A DNA stretch of 64,000 nt from G963674955 sp963674955 (GTDB taxonomy: Bacteria > Desulfobacterota > Desulfovibrionia > Desulfovibrionales > Desulfovibrionaceae), in NCBI GenBank assembly GCA_963674955.2, contig CAXXKR010000004.1:1116001-1180000 (forward strand), written 5' to 3'. The translations under genes were made by a program, and so were the position numbers. The notes under the pieces were generated by a model that did not search any database, was not told where the DNA came from, and worked only from the letters and a program-made list of their open reading frames with translations. Shown in pieces: positions 22,036 to 30,279 of this stretch. How positions within the stretch are numbered: position 1 is the first letter of the stretch; each line of letters opens with the position of its first letter.

Positions 22036-22555
22036 TCTCGGCGGCCTGCTCCAGGCCGTCCACGATGTGGTCAGCAACGCCTCGACAGCGCTCTTCATGG
22101 GCCGCACCCTTGCCGGTGCGCACCAGAATCGACAACGCGCCGATATTCCTCCCCAGGCGCACGTCGGCCTCCTTGTCGCCGACCACGACGCAGTTCCTGA
22201 GCTCAAGGCCAAGGTCCGCAGCCGCCTGCTCGGCCATGCCCGCAGCGGGCTTGCGGCAGGAGCAATGGTCTTCCGGAGCGTGAGGGCAGTGGTAGATACC
22301 CTTGAGACGCAACCCTTCATTCTCAAGCATCTCCCTAAGCCGCCCATGCACCCGGGCCACCGACTCCTCGTCGAAATAGCCGCGCCCCACACCCGACTGG
22401 TTGGTCAAGAGAACCAGCCCCCAGCCGGATTCGGACATGCGCCTCAGCCCTTTCACGGCTCCGGGCAAAAATTCCACAAGGCCGGGATCGGACAAATAAT
22501 GCTTGTCCACAATAACGGTCCCGTCACGGTCCAGCAACACGCAGCGCCCGTTCAT
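22004..22555 (-). CDS. gmhB: D-glycero-D-manno-heptose 1,7-bisphosphate 7-phosphatase
   Basis: A 183-residue HAD-family phosphatase of the GmhB/HisB-N type. The catalytic motif LLDRDGTVIVD, the LLTNQSGVGRGYF motif, and the zinc-binding loop CPHAPEDHCSCRKP that defines this group are all present, followed by CVVVGDKEADVRLG. GmhB makes the heptose monophosphate for LPS core. The start overlaps the pdxA stop by 4 bases (ATGA), so the two are translationally coupled. A histidinol phosphatase role is less likely, since no his genes are near. Confidence 0.9.
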   Translation of the reverse strand: MNGRCVLLDRDGTVIVDKHYLSDPGLVEFLPGAVKGLRRMSESGWGLVLLTNQSGVGRGYFDEESVARVHGRLREMLENEGLRLKGIYHCPHAPEDHCSCRKPAAGMAEQAAADLGLELRNCVVVGDKEADVRLGRNIGALSILVRTGKGAAHEERCRGVADHIVDGLEQAAEIICALPSGAK

Positions 22556-23532
22556 ATCATCCTCCCCAGCATGTCCAGGGCGGCCCTGAAACTGTCAAGT
22601 GAAGCCTTGCCCCTGCCGACGAGGTCGTAGCCGGTCCCGTGGTCCGGCGAGGTGCGCGGATACGGCAAGCCGAGAGTAACGTTCACCGCCTGGCTGAAAT
22701 GCAGCAGCTTGAGCGGGGCCAGCCCCTGATCGTGATACATGGCCAAGACAGCCGAATAAGCGCCGCGAGCCGCGAAATAAAACACGGTATCCGCAGGAAA
22801 AGGGCCTTCCACCTTCAGCCCCAGCTTCCGAGCCTCTTCAATGGCCGGGATGATGATCTCGATCTCTTCCCTGCCGATGCGCCCCGACTCACCGGCGTGG
22901 GGGTTCAGTCCGCACACTGCCACGGGTTCAGCAAGGCCGAGCCTGCCCATATGGCCGGAGGTCAGCCTCAGGCAATGCAGGATGCGCTCCCGCGTGATCA
23001 ATCCGGGAACATCCTTCAGCGGCGGATGGGTGGTCGCAAGGCTGACCCTGAGCCTTGGTCCGCCGAGGTGCATGCAGACATTGTCCCGGCCCGGCCCGAG
23101 CCGTTCGGCCAGAAATTCGGTGTGGCCCGGAAAATCGAACCCGGCCTCTTGAAGCATGGCCTTGTTCAAAGGGCAGGTCAAAAGCCCATGCACCGTTCCG
23201 GAAAGAAGGAGACTTGCGGCTTGGTCCAGACTGATCCCCGCAGCGCGCCCTCCACCGATTTCCGGCTGTCCGCAATTGAGGGCCAGGCCGGAAAGCTCCG
23301 GCGGTTCGTATAGATAGATTCCCGGTTCCCTGCCCGCGACCTCTGCGGCCCTTTCCAGACGAGTATGGAATCGCGACCCGCCGATCAGTCCGAGATGATG
23401 TTCAAGGGCCTTTTCCGGCCCCACCAGCAATACTCTGTCTTCGCCGTCATGCGATTTTTTCAGGTAGTGGCGGCAAACAAGTTCAGGACCTAGACCGTTG
23501 GGATCGCCCAGGGTGATGCAGATTGTTTTCAT
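22552..23532 (-). CDS. pdxA: 4-hydroxythreonine-4-phosphate dehydrogenase
   Basis: PdxA (326 residues) oxidises 4-hydroxythreonine phosphate for pyridoxal phosphate synthesis. The start MKTICITLGDPNGLGPEL is set by a 4-base ATGA overlap with the nudix gene. The family motifs LTCPLNKAML, FPGHTEFLAE (metal-binding histidine), CGLNPHAGESGRIG (second histidine) and AMYHDQGLAPLKLL (third histidine) are intact. It forms a three-gene operon nudix-pdxA-gmhB, each overlapping the next by 4 bases. Confidence 0.95.
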   Translation of the reverse strand: MKTICITLGDPNGLGPELVCRHYLKKSHDGEDRVLLVGPEKALEHHLGLIGGSRFHTRLERAAEVAGREPGIYLYEPPELSGLALNCGQPEIGGGRAAGISLDQAASLLLSGTVHGLLTCPLNKAMLQEAGFDFPGHTEFLAERLGPGRDNVCMHLGGPRLRVSLATTHPPLKDVPGLITRERILHCLRLTSGHMGRLGLAEPVAVCGLNPHAGESGRIGREEIEIIIPAIEEARKLGLKVEGPFPADTVFYFAARGAYSAVLAMYHDQGLAPLKLLHFSQAVNVTLGLPYPRTSPDHGTGYDLVGRGKASLDSFRAALDMLGRMI

Positions 23533-23996
23533 CTTCCGGCCCCGCAAAGCCGTTTGTAGTCGGCAAGGATAATCGCGTGGTCAAAGGCCATATCCGGCAG
23601 ACCGGACAATGGAAAGACTTCGGTTCCGGCGGCGTCGTCGCCTGCCTGAATATCGCCGGGATTCAAGGCGCGGGCGGCATAGACAACGCTCATGCTGTGC
23701 TGGCGCGGATCGCGCTTTGGATCGGAATAAACGCCCACAAGTCCGGTCAGTTCCACTTCCAGCCCGGTCTCCTCCCTGGCCTCGCGAACGGCCGCACTCT
23801 CGCAGGTCTCGCCGTAATCCACGAAACCGCCTGGCAAGGCCCAACCATATGGCGGATTGGCGCGCTGGATGAGCACCACGCCCGGCCCGCCGCCGTCCGG
23901 CAAAGGCAGGGGGATTATTATGTCCACCGTGGGCACGGGGTTCCTGTAAATCTCGATTGCCGCTCCGCACTTGGGGCAAGGTTTGGTCAAGGCCAC
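23529..23996 (-). CDS. NUDIX hydrolase with N-terminal zinc ribbon
   Basis: A 155-residue NUDIX protein. The Nudix box is complete: GFVDYGETCESAAVREAREETGLEVEL, with the GX5EX7REUXEEXGU spacing at about residues 58-80. A short N-terminal CPKCGA element may be half of a zinc ribbon; no second CxxC is obvious. Substrates of such proteins are nucleoside diphosphates, NADH or ADP-ribose, but this cannot be resolved here. It is the first gene of the nudix-pdxA-gmhB operon. Confidence 0.88.
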   Translation of the reverse strand: MALTKPCPKCGAAIEIYRNPVPTVDIIIPLPLPDGGGPGVVLIQRANPPYGWALPGGFVDYGETCESAAVREAREETGLEVELTGLVGVYSDPKRDPRQHSMSVVYAARALNPGDIQAGDDAAGTEVFPLSGLPDMAFDHAIILADYKRLCGAGR

Positions 23997-24204
23997 GATC
24001 TCTTTCCTTCGTTTATGGCGTCCAAGTTCATCAGCTACTTAAAACCATTTCCCGGACTACTCAAGTGATCCGTTTTCGGCCAAAGGGTATAATTATTTGA
24101 ACTCGGCTTCTGGATAGCGCTGATTTGGCATATGGCACTGAGATACAAGGACAAAAAGATTAAACAAAAAATCCATTGCAAAATCTTTCTGAACCCGGAA
24201 ACGA

Positions 24205-24246
24205 AAAAAGCTTCCGAGGGACCGTCCCTGGGAAGCTGTTTTTTCG
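24205..24246 (-). terminator. Bidirectional-looking intrinsic terminator in the 24-kb spacer
   Basis: AAAAAAGCTTCC, AGGGAC, CGT, GTCCCT and GGAAGCT give a long stem-loop with A-run on one side and T-run on the other, so it can terminate leftward or rightward transcripts. It most plausibly ends the REC-REC-kinase transcript, 240 bases past that stop. Elsewhere the 489-base gap 23997-24485 is AT-rich and holds no gene I can support. Confidence 0.75.
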
Positions 24247-24485
24247 TGCTTTGTGCAAAAGAAGAAGGATACTTTCTATACAGCAATCCTCGTGCCATTT
24301 TTTCAGAATCAACCAATAAAATTCATCAAGCCGCCTGGCTCATGGCTTTTCCGGGAATCAAGCATGTTTTTGAAGCCTGCTTGCAAGCTGCGGAGGGTAA
24401 AAAAAATTATACCTTTTTACAGTCATCCCCGGCCAGGCCGGATTCGCGGTTCAACTTTTTTTACCAGAAAGGATGGCATCGGAAG

Positions 24486-25931
24486 CTAACCGAGGGCAAA
24501 ACAGAAGGAGGCGCCCTGTCCCGGAGCGCTTTCTACCCAGACCTTGCCGTTGTGACCGTCCATGATCTTCTTCACGATGGCCAAGCCCAGTCCGGTGCTT
24601 GTCTCGCCCCCGGTGGGCTTTGTGCTCAGGCGTTGAAAAGACTGGAAAAGCTTTTCCTGATCCTGCTCGGAAATTCCGGGTCCGTTATCCCGCACGCAGA
24701 CAACGGCGGTTTCGTCCTTCCTGGTCAAGGAAACCTCAACGGTACCGCCTTCGGGAGAAAACTTGACCGCGTTGCTGAGCAGGTTGTCGGCCACCTGGGC
24801 TATGCGTGTTCCGTCGGCAACGACCACGACCGAATCTTCCAGGCGGGCCTGGATATCAATACTCTTTCTCTCAGCCACAATCTGATTGGTCCTGATCTGC
24901 TCGGCAAGCAGTTCGCCTAAATCAACTGAAGTCATTTCCAGCTCCAGCCTGCCGGACTCGATCACGGACACGTCCAGCAGATCATTGACCAGACTGTTCA
25001 TCTGGGAGCTGGTCTTCTCAATATAGCCCAGCATCATGCTCTGCTGCTCGTTGAGTTGGCCAACCCCGCCCTCCAGCAACAGCTGGGTGAAGCCCTTGAT
25101 GCCGTTTATGGGGTTCCGCAGGTCGTGGGCCGCAATGCCCAGAAACTTGTTTTTCAGCATGTCCAGCTCGCGCAGCCTCTTGGTGCGCTCCACGCTCTCC
25201 ACGTTCTGAATCACGCGGCAAAAAAACTCCTCGGCCTCGAAAGGCTTGTTCAGAAAATCGTTGGCTCCGCTCTTGATGAAAAGGACAGACAACGGTTCGG
25301 TAACATTGGAGGAGATGCCCACTATGGCTATCTCATCGGGGCCGAATCTGGACCTGATTCGCTTGGTCAGTTCGATTCCGTCCATGCCGGGCATCTCGAA
25401 ATCGGTAACCGCCAGCTTTATGTCCGGACTGGATTCAAGGATTTCCAGGGCTGACTCGCCGTCCTTTGCTTCGTAAACCTGCAGAAAATAGCGGTTCAAC
25501 AACAGCTTCAGGTAGGAACGGGTGGTTTTGGAATCATCGACGATGAGGACCTTTACATCAAGATTCAGCTGCAGCCGCTTGATCATGGCCAGCAGATTGT
25601 CTATGCCCCTGTCGGCCTTGTAGACGTAGTCTATGACCTCCTTGGCCAGGATTCGCTTGCGTGTCTCCTGATCCAGGGTCGCAGTGAAGACGATGCTGGG
25701 AATGTCAAAGGCCTTGGCGTAATCCACTATCTCCCCGTTGGGCGCGTCGGGCAGGGAAAGATCCAGCACGGCCAGGAAAAAATCATGACTTTGCATCGAG
25801 ATGCTCTTCTTGGCCTCGGAAAAATTCCGGGCCAGGACCGCCTCGAAGCCGACCTCTCCCTCGATCCTGCGCTTGAGCTCGGATGAAAGCGTCAAGCTGT
25901 CTTCAACTATGAGTATCTTAGTCTTTTCCAT
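24486..25931 (-). CDS. Tandem receiver - histidine kinase hybrid (REC-REC-HisKA-HATPase)
   Basis: About 481 residues from the ATG at 25931; an in-frame GTG lies 6 codons upstream. Residues ~5-120 form a first receiver (LIVEDS, LDLSLPD, TATL, VYKAD). Residues ~128-245 form a second with the phosphoacceptor in VTDFEMPGMDG and KPFEAEE. Then come a HisKA domain with the phosphorylated histidine in GIAAHDLRNPINGIKGF (about residue 275) and an ATPase with DNLLSNAVKFSPEGG, VRDNGPGIS and TSTGLGLAIVKKIMDGH. It has no transmembrane or sensor domain, so it is cytoplasmic and probably receives its input by phosphotransfer. No cognate output regulator is adjacent. Confidence 0.92.
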   Translation of the reverse strand: MEKTKILIVEDSLTLSSELKRRIEGEVGFEAVLARNFSEAKKSISMQSHDFFLAVLDLSLPDAPNGEIVDYAKAFDIPSIVFTATLDQETRKRILAKEVIDYVYKADRGIDNLLAMIKRLQLNLDVKVLIVDDSKTTRSYLKLLLNRYFLQVYEAKDGESALEILESSPDIKLAVTDFEMPGMDGIELTKRIRSRFGPDEIAIVGISSNVTEPLSVLFIKSGANDFLNKPFEAEEFFCRVIQNVESVERTKRLRELDMLKNKFLGIAAHDLRNPINGIKGFTQLLLEGGVGQLNEQQSMMLGYIEKTSSQMNSLVNDLLDVSVIESGRLELEMTSVDLGELLAEQIRTNQIVAERKSIDIQARLEDSVVVVADGTRIAQVADNLLSNAVKFSPEGGTVEVSLTRKDETAVVCVRDNGPGISEQDQEKLFQSFQRLSTKPTGGETSTGLGLAIVKKIMDGHNGKVWVESAPGQGASFCFALG

Positions 25932-26032
25932 GCCTGCAACCAAGTCCACCTGATTTCACAATTAGTTAACCATATGACACAGGTCACAGGCAAGGTAAAC
26001 ACTATAAAAATCAAAGCATCAGTGAGTATTCA

Positions 26033-26665
26033 CTATTCTTTGAAAAGACCGGCTTCGTTCAATTTGCTTGCGGGTATGGCCCCCTCGCGCAAAACCAAAA
26101 TTTCGTTTCCGCGTATGGCTATCACTGTGGAAGGCTCGCCCCCCGCCGGATAGGGCTCGTCCAGCAAGGCGCAATCCACCGCAGCCAGCAAGGCGGGATC
26201 AATGGCCGTGGGGATGGCCGCCGCTGGTTTGCCGCTCAGGTTGGCGCTGGTGGCGACCAGGGCCGTGCCCGCTTCGAGGCAAAGCCGGGCCGCAAGGGGG
26301 TGGGCTGTCCAACGAACCGATGTGTAGCCGCGGGAGTCCTTGACTTCCGGAGGCAGTTCACCCTTGGCCCTGACCAGGATCGACAGGGGTCCGGGCCAGA
26401 ACCTGTCGGCCAGGGCCAGAAGCGCCTCGGGTATCTTGTCCGTGACCCGGCCCAGGCCTTCCATGCCTCCGACAACCAGCGGCAGGGGCTTTTGCGTGGG
26501 CCTGTCCTTGATCTCGAAGACCCTGCGCACGGCAACGCGGTTAAAGGCGTCGCAGCCCAACGCGTACAGGGTTTCCGTGGGGTAGACGAGCAGGCCGCCC
26601 GATCTGATTGTTTCCAGCGCCTCAGACAAATTCCAACTCCTGGGTTGCGGCCCGGCACTTTGCAT
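26033..26665 (-). CDS. Sua5/YrdC-type threonylcarbamoyl-AMP synthase
   Basis: About 210 residues from the ATG at 26665. The YrdC fold signature is clear: GGLLVYPTETLYALGCDAF, IKDRPTQKPLPLVVGG, WPGPLSILV, VATSANLSGKPAA and PSTVIAIRGNEILVLREGAI. It makes the threonylcarbamoyl-AMP used for t6A37 in ANN-decoding tRNAs. The track start further upstream would overlap the divergent glycosyltransferase gene, so the inner ATG is preferred, although its ribosome binding site is weak. Confidence 0.88.
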   Translation of the reverse strand: MQSAGPQPRSWNLSEALETIRSGGLLVYPTETLYALGCDAFNRVAVRRVFEIKDRPTQKPLPLVVGGMEGLGRVTDKIPEALLALADRFWPGPLSILVRAKGELPPEVKDSRGYTSVRWTAHPLAARLCLEAGTALVATSANLSGKPAAAIPTAIDPALLAAVDCALLDEPYPAGGEPSTVIAIRGNEILVLREGAIPASKLNEAGLFKE

Positions 26666-26722
26666 TTCCCGGTATTTTCCGTAAAGAAAACAAAAGACAA
26701 TCACCCAGCACAGGGAGCCGAC

Positions 26723-28381
26723 TTGAAAGGACACACTTTATCCGGCCAAGCATTCATTGACAAGCTGGAAAGGGATATCCCCACTTGGATTCTGGGCCTA
26801 GACGAGGAAACCGCCCAGCTGAACCTGATCCGAAAGACCATGGCTCCCGCCAATCAAGAATTCCGGGGACTGGGCCAAAGTCTTGCCGCCTGGTCCTGGC
26901 AGTTCAAACCCCTCAAACCCGGCGTATTCAAGACCCTGGCCGGAACCAACGGCCTGAGGGAGGCCCTGCCCCCTGCATGCCGCACCGTGTTCGACCGACT
27001 GGAAGGAACGCTTGTGTCCTCCGATCCGCTGGACGGCATTGAACAGCTTATGGCCGAAAACCGGGCCCAGACCCTGAAAATCATACTTCCTGCTCTTGGA
27101 AATCCAGATTCCGGCTTGCCGCTTCTGGGGTCGGTCTGGGATTCGCTGCTGCGCCTGGGGCGCGAAGACATTCCCATGGCCGCCCTAGAGGCCTACCCCT
27201 GGCCGGAAAACCTCGACACCGTGCGCGATCGGTTGCGGGCGGAATGGGCCTTTCACTACAAGCCGCCGGAAAGGGCGCTGGCCCTGGTCCTTGAGCTTGA
27301 TCCCGACACCTGGGACCTGTGGCGCGAGTATGCAGCGGCCGAACTGGAACTGCGTCTCGGCAACAGGAAGAGCGCCCTGAGCCGCCTGTCCGGGCTGTGG
27401 CGAAAATTCCCCCACCATCCCGGCCTGACCCTCAAGCTGCATGATCTGATTCACTCTTTCCCCGAAACGGACATCGGCACCGACGACGTATGCATCCTGC
27501 TCTATTCATGGAACAAGGCCGAACTGCTCGAAGACACCCTCAAGAGTCTTTCCGGCACCGACTACGGCCAAGCCCGCGTGCTGGTCCTGGACAACGGTTC
27601 GGATGACGGAACCTCTGGAATGCTAGAAAAAATTGCCGGGGAATTCCCGACAGGAGTGCTGGAAACCGTTTCCCTGCCCGTGAACATCGGCGCACCGGGC
27701 GCCAGGAACTGGCTCCTGTCCAGGCCCGAGGTCAGAGAGCGCAAGTGGGCGGCCTTTCTGGACGACGACGTGCTCCTGCCGGTCGACTGGCTTGCAAGGC
27801 TGCTTTCAGCCGCGTCCTCGGCGTCCGGCATAGGAACCGTGGGTTGCCGAATCGTCTCCGCGGACACCCCCCCGGCCCTGCAATCGGCGGACTACAATCT
27901 CCTGCCGCCCAGGAGCGGAATAAAGACCTTTCAGGATTTCGAGGAAAACATCATGGTCTTCGACAATTGCGCCGGGAGCCTGGACACGGGACTGTTCACC
28001 TACCGCCGCCCCGCCCTGTCCGTGTCCGGGTGCTGCCATCTGCTGAACATGGCTTCCGTGCGCGACGCGGGCGGATTCGACATCCGCTTCAGCCCCACCC
28101 AGTTCGACGACCTGGAGCGGGACATGCGGACGGCCCTGGCGGGCTATTCCACCATCTATGCAGGAGATTTGGCCGTCAGGCACGTGCAGCATTCCAGTCT
28201 GGCCAAGGCCACCAGCGCCAAGGCCATGGCCCAGGTCTTCGGCAACAAGATCAAGCTGGAAGGCAAGTTCGAGAGGAAACAGATTCAAACCCTGGCCCAG
28301 GGGGGCCTGGACAGGCTCTGGGAAGACTACAAGGTGAAGTGGAACCGCCTGACAAGAGACCTGCGGCCGGAAGCAGCCTAG
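26723..28381 (+). CDS. Glycosyltransferase family 2 protein with long N-terminal extension
   Basis: About 552 residues from a TTG at 26723 with AGGGAG five bases upstream. The N-terminal ~250 residues are unassigned: helical, with LFLGLDE-type charged stretches and TPR-like spacing, but no clear repeat. From ~254 there is a GT2 fold: CILLYSWNKAELLEDTLKSL, LVLDNGSDDGTSGMLEK, NIGAPGARNWLLS, the DXD-type metal site in AFLDDDVLLPVDW (~residue 346) and RFSPTQFDDLERDMR for the acceptor side. The sugar and acceptor are unknown. It is followed convergently by a TrmH-type gene with a 4-base overlap. Confidence 0.75.
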   Translation: MKGHTLSGQAFIDKLERDIPTWILGLDEETAQLNLIRKTMAPANQEFRGLGQSLAAWSWQFKPLKPGVFKTLAGTNGLREALPPACRTVFDRLEGTLVSSDPLDGIEQLMAENRAQTLKIILPALGNPDSGLPLLGSVWDSLLRLGREDIPMAALEAYPWPENLDTVRDRLRAEWAFHYKPPERALALVLELDPDTWDLWREYAAAELELRLGNRKSALSRLSGLWRKFPHHPGLTLKLHDLIHSFPETDIGTDDVCILLYSWNKAELLEDTLKSLSGTDYGQARVLVLDNGSDDGTSGMLEKIAGEFPTGVLETVSLPVNIGAPGARNWLLSRPEVRERKWAAFLDDDVLLPVDWLARLLSAASSASGIGTVGCRIVSADTPPALQSADYNLLPPRSGIKTFQDFEENIMVFDNCAGSLDTGLFTYRRPALSVSGCCHLLNMASVRDAGGFDIRFSPTQFDDLERDMRTALAGYSTIYAGDLAVRHVQHSSLAKATSAKAMAQVFGNKIKLEGKFERKQIQTLAQGGLDRLWEDYKVKWNRLTRDLRPEAA

Positions 28382-28968
28382 CGTTCCCGCCACTCCCTTT
28401 CCAAAGCCTCAAACTCTTCGGCGTCAAGTCCCGTCCGGTCGTACATGCCCTTTGCGCCTCTCTGCCTGGAAGCCTCGTAAAGGATGATCGCCGCAGCAAC
28501 CGAGACGTTGAAGCTTTGGATCATGCCCTGCATGGGAATGTATATTTCATCGGGCACCAGCTCGGCCAGTTCAGGTGATGTGCCGCGATGCTCATTGCTG
28601 AGGATTACGGCCGACGGAGCGGACAGGTCGTAGGCGTCCAAAGGCCGGGCCGTTTCCGAAAAACCGGTGCGCATTACGTTGAAGCCCTTTGCCCTCAATC
28701 CGCCGATCATTTCAGCCGGATCGGAATGCCTGAACCTCTGGACCCATTTCTTGGCCGAGGCCGAGGACTTCTTGCCCAGTTCAGGCCACTCGGCCGTCGT
28801 GTAATAAAGATGGACGGCAAGAACCCCAAAGGCGTCGCAACTTCTGAGCACGGCCGAAACATTGTGCGGATCCCAGATGTTGTCCATGATCAGCGTCAGG
28901 TCTTGCTGTCGCCTGGACAGGACATCATGTATTCTTTTTTTCCTTTCCGGTGTGATGGATTCTGGCAT
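28378..28968 (-). CDS. TrmH/SpoU-family RNA 2'-O-methyltransferase
   Basis: A 196-residue SPOUT-class methyltransferase. Motif 1 is NIWDPHNVSAVLRSCDAFGV, motif 2 is VILSNEHRGTSPEL and motif 3 is YIPMQGMIQSFNVSVAAAIIL, which together bind S-adenosylmethionine in the trefoil knot. The length and layout match TrmH-type tRNA (guanosine-2'-O-) methyltransferases acting at position 18, but a different RNA target cannot be excluded. It is transcribed alone between the glycosyltransferase and the chemotaxis genes. Confidence 0.88.
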   Translation of the reverse strand: MPESITPERKKRIHDVLSRRQQDLTLIMDNIWDPHNVSAVLRSCDAFGVLAVHLYYTTAEWPELGKKSSASAKKWVQRFRHSDPAEMIGGLRAKGFNVMRTGFSETARPLDAYDLSAPSAVILSNEHRGTSPELAELVPDEIYIPMQGMIQSFNVSVAAAIILYEASRQRGAKGMYDRTGLDAEEFEALEREWRER

Positions 28969-29027
28969 GGACTCTCCCTAACCGATCCCGCGGGTCGCAG
29001 GCAAGTCATTTGATTTTTGCATTTTCC

Positions 29028-29056
29028 TTGACAAATCAGCCTACAAGGTGAAAATT
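29028..29056 (+). promoter_or_regulatory. Candidate promoter of the CheY-HPt-CheA operon
   Basis: TTGACA is a perfect -35 with AAAATT 17 bases later; the -10 is weak. A GGATAA-containing element at 29063-29070 (6 of 8 to the flagellar sigma-28 -10) is an alternative but its -35 is poor. Confidence 0.4.
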
Positions 29057-29103
29057 AATAAAACGGATAATATTTTGATTTTCATAACCGCCTGGAGCAA
29101 AAC

Positions 29104-29499
29104 ATGCGTGCGCTTATCGCAGAGGACGAATTTCTCAGCAGAAAAATAATGAGCACATTCCTTGCAGCCATGTTCGAGGTCGACGTGGTGGTCAACGGCA
29201 GGGAGGCTCTGGACGCGTTCGGCCTGGCCCATGAGGAGTCCCGACCATACGACCTGATCCTGATGGACATAATGATGCCCGAAGTGAACGGCATGGACGC
29301 GCTCAAGGAAATACGCAAACTGGAGTCGGACAAATCGCTCAAGCCCAGGGCCAAGGTAATCATGACCACGGCGCTGGATGACCCGAAAACGGTTATAAAA
29401 TCATTTTATGACGGCGAGGCTTCTGCGTATATTGTCAAACCGATCGACAAGAACAAATTGTACGATGAACTGGCGAAGTTGGGTTTTCTCAAGAAATAA
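29104..29499 (+). CDS. CheY-like single-domain response regulator
   Basis: A 131-residue stand-alone receiver. The acidic pair is LIAEDEFLSRK, the phosphoacceptor lies in DLILMDIMMPEVNGMDALKEIR (about residue 56), the conserved threonine in IMTTALDD and the lysine in YIVKPIDKNKL. The ATG has GGAG seven bases upstream. There is no output domain. It is the first gene of a three-gene unit with an HPt protein and a CheA, so it is the likely phosphate target of that pair. Confidence 0.92.
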   Translation: MRALIAEDEFLSRKIMSTFLAAMFEVDVVVNGREALDAFGLAHEESRPYDLILMDIMMPEVNGMDALKEIRKLESDKSLKPRAKVIMTTALDDPKTVIKSFYDGEASAYIVKPIDKNKLYDELAKLGFLKK

Positions 29500-29526
29500 A
29501 CCTGCACGAGACCACCGGGAGCGGAC

Positions 29527-30279
29527 ATGAGCGACGACGACGCCATGGTCGAAGAGTTTTTCTCCGAATTGAACGACAAGTATTATCCACAGGTTCTGGA
29601 AGGGCTTGAGCTTCTGGACGGAGGAGAGGTCGCGCAAGGGGTCGAAGTCCTGGCAAGGCCGCTGCACACGATCAAGGGCGTCTCCGGATTCATGTCCGGT
29701 TTCGAGGCCGCGTCCAAATTCACGCACAAGGTCGAGGACTACCTCAAGAAAATACAATCAGGAGACGTTGATTCGGGCGAAGAGAACGTCGGCCTGCTGA
29801 CCAAGGGCGTAAACATGATCTTCCAGGTTCTTGAGCAGATACGGGAGACCGGCACTCCGGACAAGGAGGAAACCGAAGCCCTGCTCAAGGAGATACTTGA
29901 ACGCTCCGCAGGCAAGGTCAAGGCCAAGGCCGAAACTTCGGAATGCCTGGAGGTGGAGCTTCGCGACGGCGTAATAGTGCTGCGCATTCTCGCCCCAAGA
30001 ATCCACCTGGAGCCTGAAAGAAAAAAAATTTCCACAGTGCTTGAAGAAGCAAAAGCGGGGAAAAGAGTTCTCATCGACATGTCCAAAACCAAGACGTTCA
30101 ACTCGGCCGCCTGGGAGGACGTGGCCGCCTATGCTGAAAAATGCGACATCTCGGTCTTCGGCATGGCTTATACCTGCAAGGACGTTTTCTACTCCTGGGG
30201 CTTTGACCGTGAGATAGCGGCCTATGCCGAAGAGGAGAATTTCTGGAAAACCATCACACCAACCCAGGTTGAGCAATGA
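29527..30279 (+). CDS. HPt phosphotransfer protein with C-terminal STAS-like domain
   Basis: A 250-residue cytoplasmic protein. Residues ~5-110 are a histidine phosphotransfer domain with the phosphorylatable histidine at residue 47 (RPLHTIKGVSGFMSGF, matching HxxKG). Residues ~138-245 look like a STAS/anti-sigma-antagonist fold (VELRDGVIVLRIL, KRVLIDMSKTKTFNSAAWEDVAAYA, then CDISVFGMA). The stop overlaps the CheA start by 4 bases (ATGA), indicating coupled translation. Since the neighbouring CheA lacks an HPt histidine, this protein probably serves as its P1 domain in trans. The STAS identification is by pattern only. Confidence 0.8.
   Translation: MSDDDAMVEEFFSELNDKYYPQVLEGLELLDGGEVAQGVEVLARPLHTIKGVSGFMSGFEAASKFTHKVEDYLKKIQSGDVDSGEENVGLLTKGVNMIFQVLEQIRETGTPDKEETEALLKEILERSAGKVKAKAETSECLEVELRDGVIVLRILAPRIHLEPERKKISTVLEEAKAGKRVLIDMSKTKTFNSAAWEDVAAYAEKCDISVFGMAYTCKDVFYSWGFDREIAAYAEEENFWKTITPTQVEQ

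Noticed and set aside
24035..24316. 93-residue minus-strand frame in the same gap
   Set aside because: Spans the terminator and lacks a ribosome binding site; a hydrophobic stretch alone is not enough evidence.
24132..24920. 262-residue open frame in the gap after the nudix gene
   Set aside because: It reads through the strong hairpin at 24205-24246 and then over the kinase gene; the first part is AT-rich with no domain, so I do not call it a gene.
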